Of a stretch of DNA of 64,000 bases, positions 7,386-15,217 are shown in pieces (positions within the stretch are counted from its first letter, which is position 1; every line of letters starts with the position of its first letter). The DNA is from UBA964 sp031382085 (GTDB taxonomy: Bacteria > Pseudomonadota > Gammaproteobacteria > Steroidobacterales > Steroidobacteraceae), in NCBI GenBank assembly GCA_031382085.1, contig JANMYM010000012.1, positions 124,001-188,000 of the forward strand, given 5' to 3'. The notes below the pieces were generated by a model, which ran no database searches, was not told the DNA's origin, and worked only from the letters and a program-made list of their open reading frames with translations. Both the position numbers and the translations under genes were made by a program.

Positions 7386-8177
7386 ATGAATTACCTGAAT
7401 GCAGCGCTGGCCGGCTTTACCGCAATGGCGGTTGCCGCAGTCCTGACCTGGCTGGTCAGTGTCTGGAAAAAAAATGTCGCTGTTGTCGATGTGCTCTGGT
7501 CGCTGATGTTTCTGCTTGGCGCGGCGGTGTATTCGCGCGCTGTGGACGCTGGCCCGCGCCAGCCCTGGATCATGGCGCTCGTGGCGCTGTGGGCATTGCG
7601 TCTGGCGATCTACATCGGCGCGCGCAATTGGGGCGAGCCTGAGGATCGCCGCTACCAGGCCATTCGCAGGCGCAACGATCCAGGATTCACATTCAAGAGT
7701 CTCTACCTGGTATTTATGTTGCAGGCGGCTCTCGCCGCGATCGTCTCGCAGCCTTTGTTAGGGGCGATCGCCGGGCAGACGCCGCTCGGTTGGCTGGACG
7801 GGCTCGGAGTTGTTGTGTTTGCAGTCGGCTTGATCTTCGAGGCAGTCGGCGACTGGCAGTTGTCGCGTTTCAAGGCAGATGCGGCCAACAGCGGCAAGGT
7901 CATGGACCTTGGACTCTGGGGCCTGACCCGCCATCCGAATTATTTCGGCGAATTCTGTATCTGGTGGGGCTTCTATTTGTCAGCTTTGGCGGCCGGAGCA
8001 TGGTGGACCATCTTCGGTCCGCTGTTGATTTCCTTTCTGCTGCTCAAGGTGTCGGGTGTCAGGCTGCTGGAGAAGGAAATCGGCCAGCGCCGCCCGGGTT
8101 ATGCGGAATACATTCGCCGCACGAACGCTTTTTTCCCCGGACCACGGCGCGCTCGTGTCAGGCAGCGCAACGCGTGA
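7386..8177 (+). CDS. DUF1295 / steroid 5-alpha-reductase-like membrane protein
   Basis: 263 residues, six or so membrane helices, full length for DUF1295. The C-terminal signature TRHPNYFGE (about residue 180) and LEKEIGQRRPGYAEYIRRT are typical of this fold, shared with steroid 5-alpha-reductases, sterol C14-reductases and isoprenylcysteine methyltransferases. It is probably an inner-membrane NADPH-dependent reductase of an unsaturated lipid or isoprenoid; the substrate is unknown. ATG 7386 is chosen over 7344 because GAGG stands before it and the hydrophobic N-terminus begins there. A second, divergent DUF1295 gene lies tail to tail 27 bases away. Confidence 0.8.
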   Translation: MNYLNAALAGFTAMAVAAVLTWLVSVWKKNVAVVDVLWSLMFLLGAAVYSRAVDAGPRQPWIMALVALWALRLAIYIGARNWGEPEDRRYQAIRRRNDPGFTFKSLYLVFMLQAALAAIVSQPLLGAIAGQTPLGWLDGLGVVVFAVGLIFEAVGDWQLSRFKADAANSGKVMDLGLWGLTRHPNYFGEFCIWWGFYLSALAAGAWWTIFGPLLISFLLLKVSGVRLLEKEIGQRRPGYAEYIRRTNAFFPGPRRARVRQRNA

Positions 8178-8204
8178 CGCTGCCAAGATCGCGGATCATG
8201 CAGC

Positions 8205-9032
8205 TCATGCAAACGGCAGCAGACTGCCGCTGCGCTCACGCCAGGCAAGATACTCCGGTGCATTGCTGTAACGAGTCTTCTGTTTTTGGTCCAGCATCAT
8301 GGCCTGGAACAACATCAGCATGATGACGTAAAGCGGCGCGACCCATACCAGCAGGTATTCGCGCGCCGACACTGCGGCGCCCGTGCCAGCTAACATGAGA
8401 CCGATCTGGAACAGGATTTCGCCGGCATAGTTGGCCTGGCGAATGCGCGTGAACAGCCCGCTGTCCACCCAGCGCTCCGGCGCCGCCGCTTTGGCGAATT
8501 GCTTCTGATTGTCGGCGATCGATTCCATGGCGAGACCCAGCAGCATGAGCATGGCGCCGCTGATGATCCACGGCGTCATGGCAGCGCGCGTGCCGACCAG
8601 CCAGGTGGTCATGCCCATGAATGTCATCAGCCAGCTGACCATGATCCAGATGAAGACTCGGGCGACCAGCGGTGTGCGCTGGTGCAGCTGCAGATTGGTG
8701 TCTGGATCGCCGCGCGCGGCACGCGCACGATGCCGCGCAAACACAAACTGCCAGAGCCTCAGTCCGTAAGCGGCGCACAGCCCCCCCACCAGCAGTGCCG
8801 GCAGGTTGCGGAACTGGAACATCAGCCACAACGAGACGCACAGCATGCTGAGGCCGTAGCCGTAGGAAAAAATGTAGGCGAAGCGATAGAAAACCACCAG
8901 ACAGGCAATATGCGCGATGATCAGCATGAGCCATTGATCGCGGGTCCAGCTGCCGGCTGACAGTGCCGATCCGAACAGCCACCACATCGCAACAACGCAC
9001 ACCAGGAAAATTGTCTGTAGATTGCGGTTCAT
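8205..9032 (-). CDS. second DUF1295-like membrane protein with altered signature
   Basis: 275 residues with about seven membrane helices. It has the general plan of the DUF1295/5-alpha-reductase group, including AMESIADNQKQFAK and the C-terminal YLAWRERSGSLLPF. Where family members have TRHPNYxGE it reads TRIRQANYAGE, so the invariant His-Pro is lost. Either it binds a different cofactor or it is a distinct subfamily. It is the second gene of a unit with the DUF1838 gene (gap 14 bases) and is convergent with the other DUF1295 gene, so a related pathway is likely. Confidence 0.75.
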   Translation of the reverse strand: MNRNLQTIFLVCVVAMWWLFGSALSAGSWTRDQWLMLIIAHIACLVVFYRFAYIFSYGYGLSMLCVSLWLMFQFRNLPALLVGGLCAAYGLRLWQFVFARHRARAARGDPDTNLQLHQRTPLVARVFIWIMVSWLMTFMGMTTWLVGTRAAMTPWIISGAMLMLLGLAMESIADNQKQFAKAAAPERWVDSGLFTRIRQANYAGEILFQIGLMLAGTGAAVSAREYLLVWVAPLYVIMLMLFQAMMLDQKQKTRYSNAPEYLAWRERSGSLLPFA

Positions 9033-9046
9033 CTGTGATGCCTTTG

Positions 9047-9880
9047 CTAACGTTCAAATTTCGCCGCGGGCCGCATCAAGGCGGCGGCCGGATCGCGCAG
9101 GATCTCGGGGTGCAACCGCGCCAACAGGTCGAGGTAGGGTTTCGGGCAGTCGGCGAGGCGCGCGACCTTGCGGCCCACCGCTCGCGACAGCAGGCTGCCG
9201 GGCCGGTCGCCCATTTTCATCCACAGTTGCCAGTTTGAAACGGCCGTGAAAGCAACACTGGCGGCCGGCGCCTGCAGTCGCTTGTTAGCCAGGTCGCGCT
9301 TTGAGGCCTGATAGGTGGAAAGATCGGTTACGACAAAATCGGGCGCCTGCGTGCCGAGACGGGTCACCACGGCGACACTTTCGTCGCGCAGGATCTGCGT
9401 GTCGCCATCACCGTCGAGGAATTCCGTATGGTGCTGATGGCGCAGGCTCGCGCCCGGCAGCGAGGTCGGCAATTCCGGTCCGCTCGCACGGTACGGCACG
9501 CTGACCGGCCCGACCGGGTCCGCCGGGCGCATGGCCACCGTTTCCTCCGTATAGGGATTGCGCCACTGTGTTAGGGGCTGGCCGGTTTTGAGGTCGGTGT
9601 TGTAGACCAGTTCCAGGCTGGTGACGCTGAATTCATCCCCGGCGCCAGCCTGGCAGCGGAAGATCGAGGCAATCTCCATGTTGTAGAGCGGCGTCACGCG
9701 CGAATCGACCACGCCGAACTTGGTGCCGCGCAGCCACCAGAAAAACACGTCCTCATGCATCGCAAATCGCAATTTTCGATAGCGGCGCAGCAGCTCGCCG
9801 CTGAGATCCAGCGCGGCGCTGGCCGTGGCCATGACCAGGCCGAGTGCAGCGCTGCCCTGCAGCATATCCCGTCGCTTCAT
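9047..9880 (-). CDS. DUF1838 family exported protein
   Basis: 277 residues. The start MKRRDMLQGSAALGLV resembles a Tat-type signal (RR followed by a hydrophobic stretch), so the folded protein is probably exported. The body matches DUF1838: a Trp-rich FFWWLRGTKFGVV segment, a VYNTDLKTGQPL block and a PYTEETVAM motif. The family is uncharacterised and frequent in aromatic- and steroid-degrading bacteria. AAGGGG precedes the ATG. It leads a unit with the second DUF1295 gene and is divergent from the M24 peptidase with 54 bases between. Confidence 0.75.
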   Translation of the reverse strand: MKRRDMLQGSAALGLVMATASAALDLSGELLRRYRKLRFAMHEDVFFWWLRGTKFGVVDSRVTPLYNMEIASIFRCQAGAGDEFSVTSLELVYNTDLKTGQPLTQWRNPYTEETVAMRPADPVGPVSVPYRASGPELPTSLPGASLRHQHHTEFLDGDGDTQILRDESVAVVTRLGTQAPDFVVTDLSTYQASKRDLANKRLQAPAASVAFTAVSNWQLWMKMGDRPGSLLSRAVGRKVARLADCPKPYLDLLARLHPEILRDPAAALMRPAAKFER

Positions 9881-9921
9881 GTTTTTCCCCTTGTCGCTGG
9901 GCAGAATCCCGAGGCCGGGTG

Positions 9922-9927
9922 TATTGT
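9922..9927 (+). promoter_or_regulatory. -10-like TATTGT, candidate leaderless start
   Basis: TATTGT is followed by 7 bases and then ATG 9935 of the M24 peptidase gene. There is no Shine-Dalgarno sequence between them. Confidence 0.35.
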
Positions 9928-9934
9928 GCCCGAT

Positions 9935-11314
9935 ATGAAACGCCGGGAACTATTGGGCTATTCGGGTGCGGCCATAATTTCGGGCGCCGCGGCAGCCAGG
10001 ACCCCTCAGTGCGGCGGCTCGCTGGCTGCGAACAACGTTGTCCCGCCGGACTTGTCCTTCCTGCGTGAAGGCACACTGGTCAATGCGCAGCGGGCGCGCG
10101 AAAAAATGGCAGCCGCCGGCGTCGACGCCATCATCGCAATGCTCGCGCCTAACATTTTTCATCTGAGCGGCCACTGGCCACAACATGACCGCATGGGCCA
10201 CGGCAATGCCGCGCTCGCTATTTTTCCGCTTGATCCGGCCCGTCCGCTGGCGGTGATCATGCCGGGGTTCCTGCACTATTACGTGCACTCCGATGAGACG
10301 CCGGCCGGCGACCGTGTCGTGTTCACGTATACGTCACCCGCCACGGACGGCTCGAGTCCGGGGCCCGATGGCGAACCTGCCGCGGTACCGACCGGCGTAT
10401 ATCCGATTCTGAATCCGGATCTGGTGTCACCGCGCGAGCAGCGTCGCCGTGCCGCGGCAGCCTCGGTGCGCGGAGTTTCGCCGGGCATGGACTGGGCGCT
10501 GCGCCGCGCGCTGCGTGAACTACGTCTCGACAATGCGCGCCTCGCCTGTGACCATCCGGATGTCGCGGTGATGATCGGCGCGCGCGGACTCGGCGCGCGC
10601 TGTGTGCCGGGCGACAACCTGTTGCGCCGCATCCGCATGGTGAAATCACCGCGCGAAATCCAGTTGATGCGTATCGGTGCGCAACTCAATGTCGATGCGG
10701 CGATCGTCGCGGCAAAATCGGCGCGCAGCGCCGGCACGACGCGGGCTTTGCGCGCGCGCTATTTTTCCGAAGCGGCGGCACGTGGCCTGATGCCACTGTT
10801 CATGGTCATCGACCAGTCATCTTCGGAAGTCATGAACGCCGAACTGCGCGAAGGGCAGTGCTTTGCAATCGACTGCGTCAGCAGCCTGAGGTTTTATCAC
10901 GGCGATTTTTCCCGTTCGATTTTCATCGGCGAGCCGAGCGCGAAAATGCAGCAGGTCGTTGCGATGACCAATCGCGCCTGGGCCGACGTGCGTGGTGCGC
11001 TGCGTCCGGGCTTGCGATTCACGGAGATCCAGCGTATCGGCAAGGAGTCCATCAAGCGTCAGGGTGGCGATTTCAATATCAGCTTCACCCCGCACTGCGT
11101 GGGTCTCTATCACACCGACATGCCGATGCAGACCGTCGCGGAGCCGCAGGCACTCGAGCCCTTGGTTCTCGAAGAGGGCATGGTGCTCTCGGTCGACTGT
11201 CCGTTAGGCCACGCCGGCGTCGGCGGCAGCTCGCACCTCGAGGACCTGTCGCTGATCACCCGGGAAGGCAGCGAGCCGATTCACACGGTTCCGCCTAACG
11301 TCTTTGTGGTCTGA
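9935..11314 (+). CDS. exported M24-family metallopeptidase (Xaa-Pro aminopeptidase-like)
   Basis: 459 residues. MKRRELLGYSGAAI at the N-terminus is a Tat-like signal. Residues about 40-220 form the creatinase-type N-domain; the rest is the pita-bread M24 fold. Likely metal ligands are the Asp residues in FAIDC and FYHGDFSRS, His in GLYHTDMP, and Glu in the EEGM and HLEDL segments. Relatives hydrolyse Xaa-Pro peptides or creatine-like C-N bonds; which applies here is open. The convergent GNAT gene overlaps its last 20 bases. The start follows directly after TATTGT, with no ribosome-binding site. Confidence 0.78.
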   Translation: MKRRELLGYSGAAIISGAAAARTPQCGGSLAANNVVPPDLSFLREGTLVNAQRAREKMAAAGVDAIIAMLAPNIFHLSGHWPQHDRMGHGNAALAIFPLDPARPLAVIMPGFLHYYVHSDETPAGDRVVFTYTSPATDGSSPGPDGEPAAVPTGVYPILNPDLVSPREQRRRAAAASVRGVSPGMDWALRRALRELRLDNARLACDHPDVAVMIGARGLGARCVPGDNLLRRIRMVKSPREIQLMRIGAQLNVDAAIVAAKSARSAGTTRALRARYFSEAAARGLMPLFMVIDQSSSEVMNAELREGQCFAIDCVSSLRFYHGDFSRSIFIGEPSAKMQQVVAMTNRAWADVRGALRPGLRFTEIQRIGKESIKRQGGDFNISFTPHCVGLYHTDMPMQTVAEPQALEPLVLEEGMVLSVDCPLGHAGVGGSSHLEDLSLITREGSEPIHTVPPNVFVV

Positions 11315-11783
11315 CTGCCAGTTGCTGCAAGGCCTCGCCATCCATGCGCCACACGGTCCATTCCTGCATCGGTTTGGCACCCAGCGAACGATAGAATCTG
11401 ATTGCCGGTTCGTTCCAGTCGAGAACCGACCACTCGAATCGCCCGAGGCCCTCGCGGATGCAGCGCGCGGCCAGGTGTTTAAGCAGCCCTGCACCGATAC
11501 CGTGGCCACGGTGCGCCGGCTTGACGAACAGGTCTTCGAGATAAAGGCCATGCCGACCACGGAAGGTCGAGAAATTGTAGAACCAGATCGCCATGCCGGC
11601 GGGCTCGCCGTGCCAGCGGGCGATTTCGCAGAAGACCCGCGGCGTGACGCTGAAGAGCGCGGCGCCGAGGTCCTCGCGGGTCGCGATGGCTTCATGGGCG
11701 AGGCGTTCATAGGTCGCAAGGTCGTGAATCAATGATTGAATCAGCGGCAGGTCTGCCGCGCTGGCGGCCGTTATCGTAAGCAT
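11295..11783 (-). CDS. GNAT-family N-acetyltransferase
   Basis: 162 residues, a complete single GNAT domain. The acetyl-CoA loop is visible as DLFVKPAHRGHGIGAGLL (the R-x-x-G-x-G/A motif), preceded by the beta-strand LYLEDL and followed by EWSVLDWNEPAIRFYRSLGA, the usual tail. The overall pattern is close to diamine/thialysine acetyltransferases (SAT-like), which acetylate polyamines or related amines. It overlaps the convergent M24 gene by 20 bases and is divergent from the SDR at 11870. Confidence 0.82.
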   Translation of the reverse strand: MLTITAASAADLPLIQSLIHDLATYERLAHEAIATREDLGAALFSVTPRVFCEIARWHGEPAGMAIWFYNFSTFRGRHGLYLEDLFVKPAHRGHGIGAGLLKHLAARCIREGLGRFEWSVLDWNEPAIRFYRSLGAKPMQEWTVWRMDGEALQQLAVRPQRR

Positions 11784-11869
11784 AGCCGCTCAGTAACACC
11801 TTTATTTATCCGGCGCAACCCGCCAAAATCGCCGCCTCCCAAACATCGGCACAACGAGGCGCGGCGATC

Positions 11870-12631
11870 ATGCAATTGCAGGGCAAGACAGTGGTAGTAA
11901 CCGGCGGCGGGCGCGGTATCGGGCGGCAGATGGCCAGCAGTTTTGCCGCCAAGGGCGCCAACATCGCGGCATGCGATCTCAACCAGGCCGATCTGGAGCA
12001 GACCGTGGCCGACTGCAAAGCCAAAGGCGTCAACGCGCGCAGCTACCTCATGAATGTCTCCAAGGAAGCCGATGTGATCGCCGCGATGGACGCGGTCGTG
12101 AAGGATTTCGGCTCGCTGGACGTGTTGATCAACAACGCCGGCATCACGCGCGACGGTTTGTTAGTGAAGGTCAAGGACGGCGCGATCGTCGGCAAGATGA
12201 CGCTCGAGAACTGGCAGCTGGTCGTCGACGTCAATATGACCGGCGTATTCCTCTGCGGCCGTGAGGCGGCGGAACGGATGATCAAGTTCGGCAAGGGCGG
12301 CGTGATCATCAACATCTCGAGTGTGTCGCGCCATGGCAATGCGGGGCAAACCAACTACAGCGCCACCAAGGCTGGTGTCGCGGCGATCGCCGAAGTCTGG
12401 GGCAAGGAACTTGCGCGCTTCAATATCCGCACCGGCGCCATCGCGCCCGGGTTCACGCGAACCGAAATCCTGTCGGCCATGCGGCCCGAAGTGCTGGACA
12501 AGATGTTGTCGATCGTGCCGCTGCGGCGTCTTGGCGAGGCGTCGGAAATTGCTAACACGGCGATCTTCATAGCCGAGAACGACTTCTTCACCGCACGCTG
12601 CATCGACGTCGATGGTGGGGTGGTCCTGTGA
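11870..12631 (+). CDS. SDR oxidoreductase, FabG-like
   Basis: 253 residues, classical short-chain dehydrogenase. The nucleotide-binding motif TGGGRGIG (about residues 12-19), NNAGIT, and catalytic Ser, Tyr and Lys (SSVSRHGNAGQTNYSATK) are all intact. It resembles 3-oxoacyl-ACP/CoA reductases, so an NADPH-dependent ketoacyl or alcohol/ketone reduction is likely. GAGG lies upstream of ATG 11870. The next gene begins on the last base of its stop codon, so the two are co-translated. Confidence 0.85.
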   Translation: MQLQGKTVVVTGGGRGIGRQMASSFAAKGANIAACDLNQADLEQTVADCKAKGVNARSYLMNVSKEADVIAAMDAVVKDFGSLDVLINNAGITRDGLLVKVKDGAIVGKMTLENWQLVVDVNMTGVFLCGREAAERMIKFGKGGVIINISSVSRHGNAGQTNYSATKAGVAAIAEVWGKELARFNIRTGAIAPGFTRTEILSAMRPEVLDKMLSIVPLRRLGEASEIANTAIFIAENDFFTARCIDVDGGVVL

Positions 12632-13371
12632 TGCGGCCGCGTTTGTTAGCCGGCGCGCTGCTGGCGGTCTGGACGCTGGCGGGTACCGCCTGGGCTGCCG
12701 AGACCGTGGCGATCCTTGGCACGGGTCGCATGGGCGGCGCGTTTGGTGCGCAATTCTCCCGGCTTGGCTATCACGTCGTGTACGGCTCGCGCAATCCCGG
12801 CCGCGCTGATGTCAAGGCGCTGGTCGCCCGCTCCGGACCAAACGCCGTGGCAGTATCCGCGGCCGAGGCGGCGCGGCGCGCCGATATCGTGGTCCTGGCG
12901 TTGCCCTGGTCAGCGACCGAAGCGACACTGCGCGGGTTGGACCTTGCCGGCAAGATTGTCATCGATCCGGTAAACGCGCTGCGCACCGGCGCTGACAAAC
13001 AAATGGAACTCGCAGTCGATACGTCGGCTGCCGAACACATCCAGGTATGGCAACCGAAGGCGCGCATCGTCAAGGCTTTCAACGCCGTCGGATCTCATGT
13101 GATCGCCAACCCCGCGGTCGTCGGGGGCGTGGTCACGATTCCACTGGCCGGGGACGATGCCGATGCCAAGGCGAAAGTCGCGCAGCTTGTGCAAGCGATG
13201 GGATTTGAATCGATCGATCTTGGGCCGCTGCGGCATGCACGGGTACTCGAGGGCATGGCGATTCTCTACATGGTGCCCTACATGTCGGGTCGTCGCGATG
13301 ACGCTTTCGAGTTTTATTTGCGCCGCGGCACGGCGCCCAAACAGAGCACCGGCGTCAGGCCGGCGCAGTAG
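12631..13371 (+). CDS. exported NADPH-dependent F420-reductase-like protein
   Basis: 246 residues. A clear Sec signal (about 1-20, ending GTAWA) precedes a Rossmann domain that starts AILGTGRMGGAFG and continues VVYGSRNP and VVLALPWSA, as in NADP:F420 oxidoreductases and related reductases. The C-terminal KAFNAVGSH and LAGDDADAK segments also fit. A soluble NADP enzyme with an export signal is unusual, because the periplasm has little NADP. The gene is coupled to the FabG-like SDR; GTG 12628 is an alternative start. It overlaps the convergent ABC transporter gene by 17 bases. Confidence 0.75.
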   Translation: MRPRLLAGALLAVWTLAGTAWAAETVAILGTGRMGGAFGAQFSRLGYHVVYGSRNPGRADVKALVARSGPNAVAVSAAEAARRADIVVLALPWSATEATLRGLDLAGKIVIDPVNALRTGADKQMELAVDTSAAEHIQVWQPKARIVKAFNAVGSHVIANPAVVGGVVTIPLAGDDADAKAKVAQLVQAMGFESIDLGPLRHARVLEGMAILYMVPYMSGRRDDAFEFYLRRGTAPKQSTGVRPAQ

Positions 13372-15154
13372 TGTCCGTGAACTGCAGCGCGGCGAGGCGC
13401 GCGTACAGTTCATTCGATTGCAACAGCACTTCGTGGCGGCCAATCGCCACGATGCGACCTTCATCCAGAACCACGATCCGGTCCGCCTTCAGTACTGTCG
13501 CCAGCCGGTGCGCAATAATGATCGTGGTGCGGTTCTGCATCAGATCCTCAAGCGCGTGCTGTACCAGTCGTTCGCTTTCGGCGTCGAGTGAACTGGTCGC
13601 CTCGTCCAGCAGCAGGATGGGCGGATCCTTGAGAATTGCACGCGCGATGGCGATGCGCTGGCGCTGGCCGCCTGACAGACGCGTACCGCGCTCGCCGAGA
13701 AAGGTGTCATAGCCTTGCGGCAGCTCGCGGATGAATTCATCGGCGGCAGCGGCAAACGCCGCCTGCTCGATATCCGCATCGCCCGCAGCCGGGCGACCAT
13801 AGCGGATATTTTCGCGCGCGCTGGTGCCGAACAACACCGTTTCCTGCGGCACCAGGCCTATGCGGCCGCGCACCGCCAGCGGATCTGCGCTCGCAACGTC
13901 GACGCCATCGATCAGCACGCGGCCGGCCAGCGGATCATAGAACCGCAACAGCAGCTGAAACGTCGTGCTTTTGCCGGCGCCCGAAGGGCCGACGAACGCC
14001 ACCGTTTCGCCGGGCTCGATAATCAGCGAAAAATCGGACAGGGCCGCTGCATCAGGTCGCGACGGGTAGCGGAAGCTGACATGGTCAAATTCGATTCGAC
14101 CCAGGGGCTGCGAGCCACTGCGCCCGGGAAACACGCGCGGCGCCACCGGCGCCACTATTTTCGGTTCCGCGTGTTCGAGCTCTACCAGCCGTTCCATGGC
14201 GCCGGCCGCACGCTGCACCTCGCTCCACATCTCGCTAAGCGAAGCTGCGGACGTGCCACAGTAGACAGCTAACAGCAGGAACTGGCCCAGCTGTCCCGAG
14301 CTCATGTGGCCGGCCAGCACCTGGCGCGCACCGAACCACAGCACCACCGTGATCGCGCCGAAGATCAGCATGGTGGCGAGCGCCGTCAGCCAGGCGCGCA
14401 CCTTGGTGCGTGCGACCGCAACCTTGAACGACTCCTCGACGGCATCCTGGTAGCGCTGGCTGTGCAATTCCTCGAGGGTGAATGCCTGCACTGTCTGGAT
14501 CGCGTTCAAGGTTTCTCCGGCCAGACCGCTGGTGTCCGCGATCCGGTCCTGCGACTTGCGCGACAGTTTGCGCAACCTGCGACCCAGCACCAGCACCGGC
14601 ACGATCACGAACACCAGACCTATGACCGTGAACCCTAACAAGCGGGCATTCGTATAAGCTAACAAGGCCAGCGAACCGATCAGGTTGACCACCGAGCGCA
14701 GCGTGATGGACAGTCCGACGCCGGCGATCGATTGCACCAGCGTGGTGTCGGTGGTCAGGCGCGACAGTACTTCGCCGGTACGGGTCACTTCAAAAAACGC
14801 CGGGTCCATGCGGATGACGCGCCGGTAGACACGATCGCGAATGTCGGCGACGACGCGCTCACCGAGCCAGGTGACCAGGTAAAAGCGCAGCGCCGCAAAC
14901 ACGCCGAACAGCACGGCGACGCCGAGAAACGCTATGAAATAGCTGTCGATCGTGCCCTCGCTGCCGGCCTTCATGCCGGTGTCGATCAGGCCCTTGAGCG
15001 CGATCGGCAGCGCCAGCATGGCGCCTGAGGCCAGCAGCAGAGCCAGGGCTGCGGCCACCATGATCCCGCGGTAGGGCATCAGGTACGGGACCAGGGCCTT
15101 GAGGGGTTTCAGCGACTTGCTCTTCGCGCGCTCGCTGTTTGTGACGTCGCTCAT
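13355..15154 (-). CDS. ABC exporter half-transporter (MsbA/ABCB type)
   Basis: 599 residues. Residues about 25-320 hold six membrane helices of the type-I exporter domain; residues about 350-590 form the ATPase with Walker A GPSGAGKST (about 388), signature LSGGQRQR (about 490) and Walker B ILLLDEATSSLD (about 515), followed by the IIIAHRLATV switch. Such homodimers flip lipids, lipid A precursors or drugs across the inner membrane. The substrate cannot be told, and the genome probably carries a separate msbA. It is divergent from the patatin gene and its 3' end overlaps the preceding convergent gene. Confidence 0.88.
   Translation of the reverse strand: MSDVTNSERAKSKSLKPLKALVPYLMPYRGIMVAAALALLLASGAMLALPIALKGLIDTGMKAGSEGTIDSYFIAFLGVAVLFGVFAALRFYLVTWLGERVVADIRDRVYRRVIRMDPAFFEVTRTGEVLSRLTTDTTLVQSIAGVGLSITLRSVVNLIGSLALLAYTNARLLGFTVIGLVFVIVPVLVLGRRLRKLSRKSQDRIADTSGLAGETLNAIQTVQAFTLEELHSQRYQDAVEESFKVAVARTKVRAWLTALATMLIFGAITVVLWFGARQVLAGHMSSGQLGQFLLLAVYCGTSAASLSEMWSEVQRAAGAMERLVELEHAEPKIVAPVAPRVFPGRSGSQPLGRIEFDHVSFRYPSRPDAAALSDFSLIIEPGETVAFVGPSGAGKSTTFQLLLRFYDPLAGRVLIDGVDVASADPLAVRGRIGLVPQETVLFGTSARENIRYGRPAAGDADIEQAAFAAAADEFIRELPQGYDTFLGERGTRLSGGQRQRIAIARAILKDPPILLLDEATSSLDAESERLVQHALEDLMQNRTTIIIAHRLATVLKADRIVVLDEGRIVAIGRHEVLLQSNELYARLAALQFTDTTAPA
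14635..14665 (-). repeat. two copies of the frequent word TTGTTAG (as CTAACAA)
   Basis: CTAACAA occurs at 14635-14641 and again at 14659-14665 within the ABC exporter gene, 24 bases apart. They are examples of a word that recurs about 50 times in the window, in both orientations. Other checked copies: 1908, 2583, 4758, 5049, 7755, 9282, 12643, 15947, 17589, 19022, 23500, 25610, 38346, 49529, 52503, 58136, 61939 (first base). Confidence 0.6.
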
Positions 15155-15217
15155 GTTGTGAGTGTGACAGATCGCGCATTAGCGCGGCGTCTCCGGGGTG
15201 GACAAGGTTTAGGATTC

